DNA of 48,390 bases. Source: Propionibacteriaceae bacterium (GTDB taxonomy: Bacteria > Actinomycetota > Actinomycetes > Propionibacteriales > Propionibacteriaceae). The stretch covers positions 1-48,390 of the forward strand of contig JAFKJK010000029.1 in the NCBI GenBank assembly GCA_017306015.1, given 5' to 3'. Shown one piece after another: positions 1 through 12,389 of this stretch (position 1 is its first letter; each line of letters starts with the position of its first letter). A model generated the notes under the pieces. The model ran no database searches. It was given only the letters and a program-made list of their open reading frames with translations, and had not been told where the DNA came from. The translations under genes and the position numbers were made by a program.

Positions 1-702
1 CTCGCGGTCGGTGCGGCGGCGCTCTGGGCCCCTGCCGTCAGGAGAGCTCGAACGGTTCCGGTCGTCGGAGCGTCCGTAGCCGCCGCTGCCTCCGGGACGG
101 CGCTGGTTCTCGCGCGGACGGCCGTCGCGCCCGTCCGAACTCCGCGAGCCGGCGCCACGGGCCGACCCGCTGCCGGCACGGCCTTCGGACGCGCCGGATC
201 TGGGCCCGCGACCGCCCTCGTCGCGTCCCCGGCTCCGGTAGGGACGGTCGTCGTCCGCCCCGCGCCCGCTTCCGTAGCCACGCTGGCCTTGGGGACGACC
301 TTCCCGGCCGGAGTCACGCCCGCTTCCGGAGGTGCCCCGACTCGCCGAGTTGCGCCCAGCACCAGGTCGATCTGACGAGGCCCGGCCGTCGTTGGCGCCG
401 CTCCGCCCTGCGTAGCCGCCCTGGCTCCGGCCGGATCCTCCGGCCCGACCCGAACTGGCAGCACCTCCGGACGCACGTCCGCCGCCCCGAGCATCCGATC
501 CGCGGGAGGTGCCCGAGCCGCGAGTTCCGCCGCCGGTCCCGGCAGGCCGTCCGCTCGCGCCGGCACCGCTGCGACCTCCGGCAGGGCCACCCTTGCCGCC
601 CTGTCGCCGGTCACCCTGGCTGTAGCCGCGGCCACTCCGCTCGCTCTGCCCGGATCTCGGCCGGCCTTCCTCTTCTGGCGTCGACTCGCTCACCGTTCAA
701 TC
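1..702 (-). CDS. Gly/Arg/Ser-rich disordered protein, N-terminal part (runs off window)
   Basis: The minus-strand frame is open from about 702 to the window edge and encodes at least 230 residues made almost only of Gly, Arg, Ser, Asp, Ala and Gln. Short units such as GGYGR, RGYGSGRG and GGYAGRSG recur. This composition is typical of a long disordered, nucleic-acid-binding-like N-terminal tail; no folded domain is visible. The start is uncertain. A TTG at 702 preceded by GGGAGGGCAGGA is in the Gly/Arg frame. A GTG at 695 gives a more protein-like acidic start (SESTPEEEGRP) but reads in another frame. Actinobacteria often keep a gene with such a tail downstream of tyrS, so it could be that family, but this is only inference from position. 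The function is not recognised. Confidence 0.6.
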
Positions 703-774
703 CTGCCCTCCCGCGCACGCGCGCGCCAACCGTTGCCGGGCCGCGGCGTCCGCCGACCCGGTGCGAAAACCAAA

Positions 775-808
775 ACACCCCCGTGGGGACGAATCTCCAC
801 GGGGGTGT
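775..808 (-). terminator. rRNA operon intrinsic terminator
   Basis: A perfect 12-bp inverted repeat (775-786 with 797-808) with a 10-nt loop lies just after the 3' end of 5S rRNA. On the minus strand it is followed by TTTTG and a second run of four T. It is the expected Rho-independent end of the rrn operon and separates it from the gene at 1-702. Confidence 0.9.
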
Positions 809-813
809 TTAAT

Positions 814-930
814 GTCCGGCGACGTCCTACTCTCCCACAGGTTCCCACCTGCAGTACCATCGGCGCTGAGAGGCTTAGCTTCCGGGTTCGGAATGGAGCC
901 GGGCGTTTCCCTCTCGCCATGATCACCGAA
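814..930 (-). rRNA. rrf: 5S ribosomal RNA
   Basis: The minus strand shows the conserved 5S core, including the CCATTCCGAACCCGGAAGC region and the GGGAGAGTAGGACG 3' segment, over about 117 nt. It is the last gene of the 16S-23S-5S operon and ends just before the hairpin at 775-808. Ends are estimated to within a few bases. Confidence 0.93.
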
Positions 931-987
931 ACTCTATGGAGTTGTGGCGGGCCTCCCTCGCAAGGAAGGCTCCCGACCGTTACTCGG

Positions 988-1020
988 GAACCGCACAGTG
1001 GACGCGTAGCATCTTTGTAG
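988..1020 (-). other. 3' arm of the 23S pre-rRNA processing stem
   Basis: This segment just downstream of 23S is complementary over about 32 nt, with one or two mismatches, to 4118-4149 just upstream of 23S. Pairing would loop out the whole 23S, as expected for the RNase III-type processing stem of pre-23S rRNA. It occupies most of the 23S-5S spacer (931-1023); no tRNA is present there. Confidence 0.75.
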
Positions 1021-1023
1021 GAA

Positions 1024-5958
<4,935 letters not shown>

Positions 5959-6146
5959 AAACTTTCGGTGTGGGCTGTAAGGCCCGATTACCGTCAACTT
6001 CGGTTTGACACTGACGCAGAGTCATTGCTGAACTCTGCTCAATAATCAAAGGAATCCGTCCGGAGTGCACTCGGCTTGCGCCTCGCACGCCCCGAGACGG
6101 GGTTTGTTTCGCACTCTATGAGTGCATTATTGTGCATTGACTTATA

Positions 6147-6166
6147 GCACGCTGTTGAGTTCTCAA
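6147..6166 (-). promoter_or_regulatory. rrn leader antitermination/processing element
   Basis: The minus strand reads TTGAGAACTCAACAGCGTGC, the boxA-like element commonly seen in actinobacterial rRNA leaders. It lies between promoter P2 and 16S, and a variant recurs before 23S. The role in antitermination and pre-rRNA processing is inferred from this conservation. Confidence 0.65.
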
Positions 6167-6221
6167 GTTTCGGGTGCGCTCCTCGCTTCGGCTCTCGCGT
6201 CCGCTTGGGGCAACTCGACTT

Positions 6222-6251
6222 ACTTTACTGGGGTCTGTTCCTGGCTGTCAA
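6222..6251 (-). promoter_or_regulatory. rrn promoter P2
   Basis: Minus-strand TTGACA (6246-6251), an 18-bp spacer and TAAAGT (6222-6227) make a near-consensus housekeeping promoter about 265 bp upstream of 16S. Confidence 0.75.
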
Positions 6252-6415
6252 ACCGGGTTTCGACCCCCTCCCCCGTCCGCGTCGAGGCTCCGGATCCTTG
6301 GTGGGTTCTGCTTGAACGCACACCTATCCGCGATCGACTTGGTTGGGTTCGGCGCTCCGATCCGTCCGCTCCAGACTCTGTCCGGTGCGTCCGCCTCACC
6401 GGCAGCGCTCGATGA

Positions 6416-6444
6416 ACTTTACGCGGTGGGCGGGGGTCGGTCAA
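6416..6444 (-). promoter_or_regulatory. rrn promoter P1
   Basis: Minus-strand TTGACC (6439-6444), a 17-bp spacer and TAAAGT (6416-6421) form a second, upstream promoter whose -10 is identical to that of P2. The 519-bp stretch 5959-6477 holds no gene: only these two promoters, the leader element and leader RNA. Confidence 0.7.
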
Positions 6445-6478
6445 ATCGGCGCGACCCCCGGGCGTGTCTAGCTTCTGA

Positions 6479-7750
6479 CTAGGCCTGATGCTCGATCCGG
6501 ACCGCCCCGACGGTTCGCTTCCCCCGACGAACGACCAGGAACTCTCCACCGAGGAGGTCCTCCCGGGTGACCGTCTGCTCGGGATCGAGCACCTTCGCGT
6601 TGTTCAGGTAGGCTCCACCCTCCTCCACGGCTCGGCGTGCGGCCGACTTGCTGGGAACCACTCCGGCGGCCGCCATCACGTCGGCGACGCGCGGCAGCGG
6701 CTCGGTCAGGGGCATCGTGACGTCGCCGAGCTGCCGGGTCACCGCCGCGAGGACCGAGGGGGCAAGCGCACGCAACTCCCCCCGTCCGAACAACGCCGCC
6801 GCCGCGTCGGTCGCCGCTCGTCGTTCCGCCGGTGAGTGCACCAGGTCGGTGATGTCGTCGGCGAGCGCTCGCTGGGCAGCCCGTAGGTGCGGCGCCTCCC
6901 GGCTGTGTCTCTCCAGGTCCTCGATCTCCTCCCGGCTTCGTTCGGAGAAGATCCGCAGGTAGGTGCCCACCATCGCGTCCTCGGCGTTCAGGAAGAACTG
7001 GTGGAAGGCGTACGGGCTGGTCATCTGGGGGTCGAGCCAGACCGTCCCCGACTCCGTCTTGCCGAACTTCGTGCCGTCGGCCTTGGTCAGCAGCGGGGTG
7101 GCCAGGGCATGCGCACGTCCCCCGTCGGCGCGCCGGATCAACTCGACCCCGGACGTCAGGTTGCCCCACTGGTCGGAGCCGCCGGTCTGCATGGTCACGC
7201 CGTAGCGGCGGAACAGTTCGAGGAAGTCCAGCGACTGCAGCAGCATGTAGGAGAACTCGGTGTAGGAGATCCCGGCCTCCAGTCGGGCCTTCACCACCTC
7301 GCGGTCCAGCATCCGGTTCACGCTGAAGTGCTTGCCGATGTCGCGCAGGAAGTCGAGGGTGCTCAGTTCCGCCGTCCAATCGTAGTTGTTCACGACCGTG
7401 GCGGCATCGGGTCCGTCGAAGTCGACGAACTTCGTCACCTGTGAGCGGATCCGCTCCACCCACTCGCCGACGAGGTCCTTCGGGTTGAGGGTGCGCTCGC
7501 TGGACTGCTTGGGGTCTCCGATCAGGCCGGTCGAGCCCCCGACGAGGAGAAAGGGACGGTGCCCGTGGGCCTGCAGCCGACGGGACAGCATCAACTGGAC
7601 GAGGTTGCCCATGTGAATGCTGGGAGCTGTCGGATCGAACCCCACGTACGACTTGACCTGCCCGGCGTCCAGGGCCGCGCCGAGCGCGTCCAGGTCGGTG
7701 GAGTGGGCGACGAACCCGCGCCAGGACAGTTCTTCGAGCAAGGCGTTCAC
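6479..7750 (-). CDS. tyrS: Tyrosyl-tRNA synthetase
   Basis: Charges tRNA-Tyr with tyrosine in the cytoplasm. This is a class Ic synthetase of about 423 residues, the normal length. The first signature is HMGN at residues 46-49 in PTAPSIHMGN. Tyrosine and tRNA pocket segments include YTEFSYMLLQ and TGGSDQWGN. KFGKT stands in for KMSKS in the middle, and a C-terminal S4-like RNA-binding domain (SKSAARRAVEEGG to the end) follows. I chose GTG at 7750 (MNALLEELSWRGF, as in homologues, with GGGG just upstream); a TTG at 7759 would add three residues. The gene lies directly upstream of the rRNA operon on the same strand, but the rrn promoters begin in its 3' flank, so the two units are probably separate. 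Confidence 0.95.
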   Translation of the reverse strand: MNALLEELSWRGFVAHSTDLDALGAALDAGQVKSYVGFDPTAPSIHMGNLVQLMLSRRLQAHGHRPFLLVGGSTGLIGDPKQSSERTLNPKDLVGEWVERIRSQVTKFVDFDGPDAATVVNNYDWTAELSTLDFLRDIGKHFSVNRMLDREVVKARLEAGISYTEFSYMLLQSLDFLELFRRYGVTMQTGGSDQWGNLTSGVELIRRADGGRAHALATPLLTKADGTKFGKTESGTVWLDPQMTSPYAFHQFFLNAEDAMVGTYLRIFSERSREEIEDLERHSREAPHLRAAQRALADDITDLVHSPAERRAATDAAAALFGRGELRALAPSVLAAVTRQLGDVTMPLTEPLPRVADVMAAAGVVPSKSAARRAVEEGGAYLNNAKVLDPEQTVTREDLLGGEFLVVRRGKRTVGAVRIEHQA

Positions 7751-7815
7751 GCGCCCCAAGGGTAGCGGGGTGCCGGCCCGGCACGCTCACCGGTCAGCCT
7801 GTCGGACCCGGTCCC

Positions 7816-7821
7816 TACCCT
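7816..7821 (+). promoter_or_regulatory. -10 element of a probable leaderless promoter
   Basis: TACCCT ends exactly 6 nt before the ATG at 7828, so transcription would begin at or next to the start codon. No Shine-Dalgarno sequence is present. This spacing is typical of actinobacterial leaderless mRNAs. No clear -35 is seen. Confidence 0.4.
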
Positions 7822-7827
7822 CGACCC

Positions 7828-8211
7828 ATGCCGTCCTTCCGAGCCAGCGTCGCGATCCAGGCGAGCCGTCCGGGTGTCGCACCCGAAGCCGTGCTGGAGT
7901 CCGCCCGGGGTGGCGTCGCCGCGCACTGCCACGTCGAGGACGCCTTCGTCGACGTACTCGCACTCAGCCGCGGCGCAGGACTCCCCCGCGTCGTGATCCG
8001 CTTCCTCGTACCGGCGGCGAACGACCCGGACGAGGATCGGGCGGCCTGGGGTGCCGGACGAGCACTCGCCACCGCGGTCGGAAAGGTCGCCGACTGGTCC
8101 GACCTGCAGGTGCACCGGCGCAGCAGGGGACGCTGGGTCCGGATCGAGGTCCCACCGACACCGAGCGCCACTGTTTCGGTCAAACGCTCCAGCGCAGGCT
8201 GTGGCGAATGA
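7828..8211 (+). CDS. Hypothetical protein, 127 residues
   Basis: A small plus-strand gene lying between tyrS and argH, which are both on the minus strand. No known domain is recognised. There is no signal peptide or membrane segment. The middle (AFVDVLALSRGAGLPRVVIRFLVP and AAWGAGRALATAVGKVADWSDLQVHRR) looks like an alpha/beta fold, and the C terminus is Ser/Thr-rich. Support comes from the -10 box placed for a leaderless ATG start, the strong G/C bias at third codon positions and the lack of any other gene in the interval. Minus-strand frames over the same bases (7747-8183) look like shadows. It ends 33 bp before the argH stop, facing it. Confidence 0.55.
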   Translation: MPSFRASVAIQASRPGVAPEAVLESARGGVAAHCHVEDAFVDVLALSRGAGLPRVVIRFLVPAANDPDEDRAAWGAGRALATAVGKVADWSDLQVHRRSRGRWVRIEVPPTPSATVSVKRSSAGCGE

Positions 8212-8244
8212 CCGGAACGGTGGCGTTCGGCGAGGACGGTTCGC

Positions 8245-9636
8245 TCAGGCCTCCAGGGCCGCCCGGAGTTCGGCCAGCTGCTCGCGGACGCGGTCCGGGG
8301 CCGTCCCGCCGCGGCCGTTGCGGGACGCGACCGAGCCCTCGGCGGTCAGGACCTCGAGCACGCCGGAGCCCAGTTCGGACGAGATCTCCGCCAACTGCTC
8401 CTCGGTGAGATCGGAGAGCTCGATTCCCCGGGCCTCGCAGAACCGGACGCAGGCGCCGGCGATCTCGTGGGCGCGGGCGAACGGCACCCGCTGGCGCACG
8501 AGCCAGTCGGCGACGTCCGTGGCGAGCGCGAACCCGCGAGGTGCCAACTCGGCCATCCGGTCGTGGTGGAACGTCAGGGTGGCAACCATCCCGGTCACGG
8601 CCGGCACCAGGACGCCCAGCTGGTCGAGGCCGTCGAACACCGGCTCCTTGTCCTCCTGCAGATCACGGTTGTAGGCCAACGGCAGGCCCTTCAGGGTCGC
8701 GAGCAGGCCGGCGAGATTGCCGATCAGGCGTCCGGCCTTGCCACGAGCCAGTTCGGCGACGTCGGGGTTCTTCTTCTGCGGCATGATGCTCGACCCGGTC
8801 GACCAGGCATCGTCGAGGGTGGCGAAGCCGAACTCGTGGGTGCACCAGAGGATGACGTCCTCGGCCAGCCGGGAGATGTCGACCGCGATCTGGGCCAGCA
8901 CGTACGCCTCTTCGGCCACCAGGTCGCGGGCAGCCGTCCCGTCGATGCTGTTGGGGACGGACGTGGCGAAGCCGAGCTCGTGCGCCACCAGTTCCGGGTC
9001 GAGGCCCAGCGACGTCCCGGCCAGTGCGCCGGAGCCGTACGGGCTGACGGCCAGCCGCCGGTGCAGGTCGTGCAGTCGCTGGAGGTCACGGAACAGCGGC
9101 CAGGCGTGGGCCAGCAGATGGTGGCTGAGCAGGATCGGCTGCGCGGATTGCAGGTGGGTGCGCCCCGGCATGATCGCGCCCAGATTCGCCTCGGCCTGAT
9201 CGGCCAGAGCGTCGATCAGCTCGAACAGGTCCGTGGCGAGTTCGACGTTGGCCTCGCGCAGATATGCCCTGATCAGGGTCGCGATCTGGTCGTTGCGGGA
9301 CCGCCCGGCACGCAGCCGGCCGCCCAGCTCGGGGCCGACCTGCTCGATCAGTGCCCGCTCGAGCGCGCCGTGGACGTCCTCGTCGGTCTCCTCCGGGACG
9401 AGATCGCCCGATGCCACCTCAGCATCCAGCGCGTCGAGCCCGGCCAGCATGGCGTCCAGCTCGTCCTGCGTCAGCAAGCCGGCAGCGGCCAATGCCTTGG
9501 CGTGGGCTTTCGAGCCGGCGAGGTCGAGACGCGCGAGCCGCCAGTCGAACTGCGTCGACTTGCTCAGCGCGAACATCGCTTCGGCCGGCCCCCCGGCGAA
9601 GCGGCCTCCCCACAATCGTCCGGAGTCCGTAGTCAT
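8245..9636 (-). CDS. argH: Argininosuccinate lyase
   Basis: Splits argininosuccinate into arginine and fumarate, the last step of arginine synthesis. At 463 residues it has the normal length for the fumarase/aspartase superfamily. The signature GSSIMPQKKNPD, with the catalytic serine loop, is in the second half. Upstream are the conserved LWGGRFAGGPAE N terminus, the substrate loop AGRSRNDQIAT and the PGRTHLQSAQP segment with the catalytic His region. ATG at 9636 has AAAGGA a few bases upstream. It follows argR on the same strand after a 175-bp gap holding repeats, so it may be read from the arg operon or from its own promoter. Confidence 0.96.
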   Translation of the reverse strand: MTTDSGRLWGGRFAGGPAEAMFALSKSTQFDWRLARLDLAGSKAHAKALAAAGLLTQDELDAMLAGLDALDAEVASGDLVPEETDEDVHGALERALIEQVGPELGGRLRAGRSRNDQIATLIRAYLREANVELATDLFELIDALADQAEANLGAIMPGRTHLQSAQPILLSHHLLAHAWPLFRDLQRLHDLHRRLAVSPYGSGALAGTSLGLDPELVAHELGFATSVPNSIDGTAARDLVAEEAYVLAQIAVDISRLAEDVILWCTHEFGFATLDDAWSTGSSIMPQKKNPDVAELARGKAGRLIGNLAGLLATLKGLPLAYNRDLQEDKEPVFDGLDQLGVLVPAVTGMVATLTFHHDRMAELAPRGFALATDVADWLVRQRVPFARAHEIAGACVRFCEARGIELSDLTEEQLAEISSELGSGVLEVLTAEGSVASRNGRGGTAPDRVREQLAELRAALEA

Positions 9637-9670
9637 CCTCTTCCTTTCGGCAGGTCCACAGTGGTGGTCA

Positions 9671-9758
9671 CGGGATCCCGGGTCAAGCCCGGGACGACAG
9701 GCACGAGTTGCCCGGGGGCGACAGGCGCGAGTTACCGGGAACGACAGGCACGAGTTAC
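9671..9758. repeat. Palindromic repeat plus three 23-bp tandem repeats between argR and argH
   Basis: 9675-9694 holds a GATCCCGGG-TCAAG-CCCGGGA palindrome of the same type as the repeat at 13534-13714. Directly overlapping it are three tandem 23-bp units (9690-9712, 9713-9735, 9736-9758) with the shared core CGGGAACGACAGGCACGAGTT and 2-4 differences between copies. The rest of the 175-bp gap (9637-9811) shows nothing else clear. The palindrome could fold in the RNA and affect readthrough from argR into argH. Confidence 0.75.
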
Positions 9759-9811
9759 GAGGACGGCGGTGGTTCGGTCCGGTCGAGGGTTCCGGTCCGC
9801 CGCCGATCCGT

Positions 9812-10303
9812 TCAGGTCTGGTGCAGCGCGAGCAGCGAGTCGGCCAGGGCGGCGCCGCCGTCCGGGTCGCGGCTGATCACCGCGATCGTGTCGTCGCCGG
9901 CGATGGTACCGAGGATCGAGCCCCAGCCGACCTTGTCGATGGCGGACGCGAAGAACTGCGCGGCTCCGGGCGGGGTGTGCAGCACGGCCAGGTTGGCCGA
10001 GCCCTCGGCCGACAGCAGCAACTCGCCGCACAGCCGCGTCAGCCGGGCCAACGCTGCCGGCGTCCCCGGGCCGTGCTCGCCGGCCACCAGCGCATACGCG
10101 AACTGACCGGACGCCGTGCGTACCCGGACTGCGCCCAACTCCAGCAGGTCCTTGCTCAGCGTGCCCTGGGAGACGGCGATGCCGGATTCGCCCAGGCGAG
10201 CGGCCAACTCGGCCTGCGAGCCGACCGGACCGCGCTCGATCAGCTCGGTGATGCGGGCCTGCCGGGCGCTCTTGCTCAGCGGGGCGCGGACGGTCTCGGT
10301 CAT
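9812..10303 (-). CDS. argR: Arginine repressor ArgR
   Basis: Arginine-responsive repressor of the arg genes, 163 residues, normal length. The N-terminal winged helix-turn-helix spans about residues 10-75 (ARQARITELI, then VSQGTLSKDLLELGAVRVR, the recognition region). The C-terminal hexamerisation and arginine-binding domain includes GTIAGDDTIAVISRD near residues 140-155, the usual GTIAGDDT motif. ATG at 10303 overlaps the argD stop as ATGA. It probably binds the paired ARG boxes at 14738-14771 and so controls its own operon. Confidence 0.95.
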   Translation of the reverse strand: MTETVRAPLSKSARQARITELIERGPVGSQAELAARLGESGIAVSQGTLSKDLLELGAVRVRTASGQFAYALVAGEHGPGTPAALARLTRLCGELLLSAEGSANLAVLHTPPGAAQFFASAIDKVGWGSILGTIAGDDTIAVISRDPDGGAALADSLLALHQT

Positions 10304-11505
10304 CTCGCCTCCAGCAGGGCGGGCAACGCGGCGACGAACGAGTCGAGCGCGTCGTCGGTGACGATCAGCGGCGGCGCCAGCCGGAGCACATCGGGACGCG
10401 GCGCGTTGATCACGAACCCGGCGTCCAGCGCGGCGTCGGCGACGGCCGGCGCGATGTCGTCGGCCAGGACGATGCCGCGCAGCAGCCCGCGTCCCCGGAC
10501 GGTCACGATCCCCGGGTGCCCCAGTCCGGTCACGGCGGACGCGAGGTGCTCCCCCGCCTCGTGCACCCGCTGCAGCAGCCCGTCCCGCTCGATGATGCCC
10601 AGGACGGCCAGGCCGGCTGCCGCACCGACGGGGTTGCCACCGAAAGTGGTGCCGTGCGAGCCCGGGCCGAGCAGGGACGCGGCCCCGCCGGTCGCCACGC
10701 AGGCGCCGATCGGGAAGCCGTTGCCGAGCCCCTTGGCGAAGGTGACGATGTCCGCGGTCACCCCGGACGGCCCGCTGGCCAGCCACTCGCCACAGCGGCC
10801 GATGCCGGTCTGGACCTCGTCCAGCCACAGCAGCGCCCCGGCTTCCGCCGTGATCCGGCGGGCGGCGGCGAGGAAGCCGTCCGGTGGCTCGACGACGCCG
10901 TTCTCCCCCTGGATCGGCTCGATCACCACGGCGGCAACGGTGTCGTCGACGGCGTCCGCCAGCGCGTCCGCGTCGCCGTAGGGCACGAAGGTGACCTCGC
11001 CGGGCAGCGGCTCGAACGGCTCGCGGTACTTCGGGTTGGAGGTGAGCGCCAGGGCGCCGAGGCTGCGGCCGTGGAAGGAGCCGTCCATGGCGATCAGCCG
11101 CGTGCGTCCGGTCATCCGGGTGATCTTGAAGCCGGCCTCGTTGGCTTCGGTGCCGGAGTTGGTGAAGAACACCCGCGCCGGCGTGCCGGGAGCGTTCGCG
11201 GTGACCATCGCGTCCAGCTTCTCGGCCAGCGCGATCTGGGTGGGAGTGGCGAAGAAGTTCGAGACGTGGCCGAGCGTGGACAGCTGGGCCGAGATCGCGC
11301 CGAGCACCTGGGGGTGGGCATGGCCGAGGGCGTTCACGGCGAGGCCGGCGAGCAGGTCGAGGTAGCGGTTTCCGTCCGCGTCCCACAGGTGGACGCCCTC
11401 GCCCCGGACGAACACCCGCTTCGGCGCGCCGAAGGTGTTCATCAGCGCCCCGCCGTAGCGGGACGTCAGGGCCGCCTGGCTGCCGGACGCAGCGAGCACG
11501 CTCAC
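10300..11505 (-). CDS. argD: Acetylornithine aminotransferase
   Basis: PLP-dependent class III aminotransferase converting N-acetylglutamate semialdehyde to N-acetylornithine; 401 residues. Visible motifs are the GLAVNALGHAHP entry segment, FFTNSGTEANEAGFK (cofactor phosphate site), ALLWLDEVQTGIGRCG (the Asp that holds the pyridine ring) and IVTFAKGLGNGFPIGA with the Schiff-base lysine. GTG at 11505 overlaps the argB stop as GTGA, and its own stop overlaps argR as ATGA. In many actinobacteria argF follows argD; here argR follows directly. Confidence 0.95.
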   Translation of the reverse strand: MSVLAASGSQAALTSRYGGALMNTFGAPKRVFVRGEGVHLWDADGNRYLDLLAGLAVNALGHAHPQVLGAISAQLSTLGHVSNFFATPTQIALAEKLDAMVTANAPGTPARVFFTNSGTEANEAGFKITRMTGRTRLIAMDGSFHGRSLGALALTSNPKYREPFEPLPGEVTFVPYGDADALADAVDDTVAAVVIEPIQGENGVVEPPDGFLAAARRITAEAGALLWLDEVQTGIGRCGEWLASGPSGVTADIVTFAKGLGNGFPIGACVATGGAASLLGPGSHGTTFGGNPVGAAAGLAVLGIIERDGLLQRVHEAGEHLASAVTGLGHPGIVTVRGRGLLRGIVLADDIAPAVADAALDAGFVINAPRPDVLRLAPPLIVTDDALDSFVAALPALLEAR

Positions 11506-12389
11506 GCGGGGTCCTGGTCGGTGTCCGGGCCGAGCACCATCGTGCCGACGCCCTCGTCGGTGAAGATCTCCAGCAGCAGCGAGTGCGGGATCCGGCCGTC
11601 GATCACCGTGGCCTTCGACACCCCCGCCCGGACGGCCCCGACGCAGGCCTCCATCTTCGGGATCATCCCGGACGCCAGCGTCGGCAGCATCGCGGCCAGG
11701 TCGTCCACGGCGATCTGGTGGATGACATCGGTCGAGTTCGGCCAGTCCCGGTACAGGCCCTCGACGTCGGTGAGGACGATCAGCCGCTCGGCGCCGAGTG
11801 CCGCCGCCAGGGCGCCGGCCGCGGTGTCGGCGTTGATGTTGTGCACCTGGCCTTCCTCGTCGGGGGCAACGGTGGCGACAACCGGGATGCGGCCGGCGTT
11901 GATCAGGTCGACCACGGCCTCGGGCCGCACCTCGGTGACCTCTCCGACCAGGCCGAGGTCGACCTCCTCGCCGTCCACCTCGACGCCCTTGCGCGCGGCG
12001 GTGAACAGGCCAGCGTCCTCCCCCGACAGCCCGATGGCCAGCGGCCCGTGGGCGTTCAGCAGACCGACCAGTTCGCGGTTTACCTGGCCCATCAGCACCA
12101 TCCGGACGACGTCCATCGCCTCTGGGGTCGTCACCCGCAGTCCGCCGCGGAACTCGCTGGTGATGCCCAGCCGGCCGAGCATTGACGAGATCTGCGGGCC
12201 GCCGCCGTGCACGACCACCGGCTTGACCCCGACGGTGCGCAGGAAGACGACGTCGGTGGCGAACGCGGCCTTCAGCGACTCGTCGACCATGGCGTTGCCG
12301 CCGTACTTGATCACGATCGTCTTGCCGACGTAGCGCTCCAGCCAGGGCAGTGCTTCGACGAGGATGGACGCCTTGTCCGCAGCGGTCAT
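11502..12389 (-). CDS. argB: Acetylglutamate kinase
   Basis: Phosphorylates N-acetylglutamate, usually the arginine-feedback step; 295 residues, normal for the amino acid kinase family. Motifs are IVIKYGGNAMVD (phosphate loop), PVVVHGGGPQIS (substrate and gamma-phosphate binding), GLSGEDAGLFTA and the ATP-site region VLTDVEGLYRDW; HNINADTAAGALAAALGA lies between. The N-terminal helix (about residues 1-20, ASILVEALPWLERYVGK) resembles the one that mediates hexamers in arginine-sensitive enzymes, so feedback inhibition is likely. ATG at 12389 overlaps the argJ stop. Confidence 0.95.
   Translation of the reverse strand: MTAADKASILVEALPWLERYVGKTIVIKYGGNAMVDESLKAAFATDVVFLRTVGVKPVVVHGGGPQISSMLGRLGITSEFRGGLRVTTPEAMDVVRMVLMGQVNRELVGLLNAHGPLAIGLSGEDAGLFTAARKGVEVDGEEVDLGLVGEVTEVRPEAVVDLINAGRIPVVATVAPDEEGQVHNINADTAAGALAAALGAERLIVLTDVEGLYRDWPNSTDVIHQIAVDDLAAMLPTLASGMIPKMEACVGAVRAGVSKATVIDGRIPHSLLLEIFTDEGVGTMVLGPDTDQDPA

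Noticed and set aside
10516..12333. A 605-residue plus-strand frame across argD and argB, and similar long frames over argH (8467-9876) and hemY-hemQ (17995-20397)
   Set aside because: All are antisense shadows of genes with clear family motifs; high GC suppresses stops.
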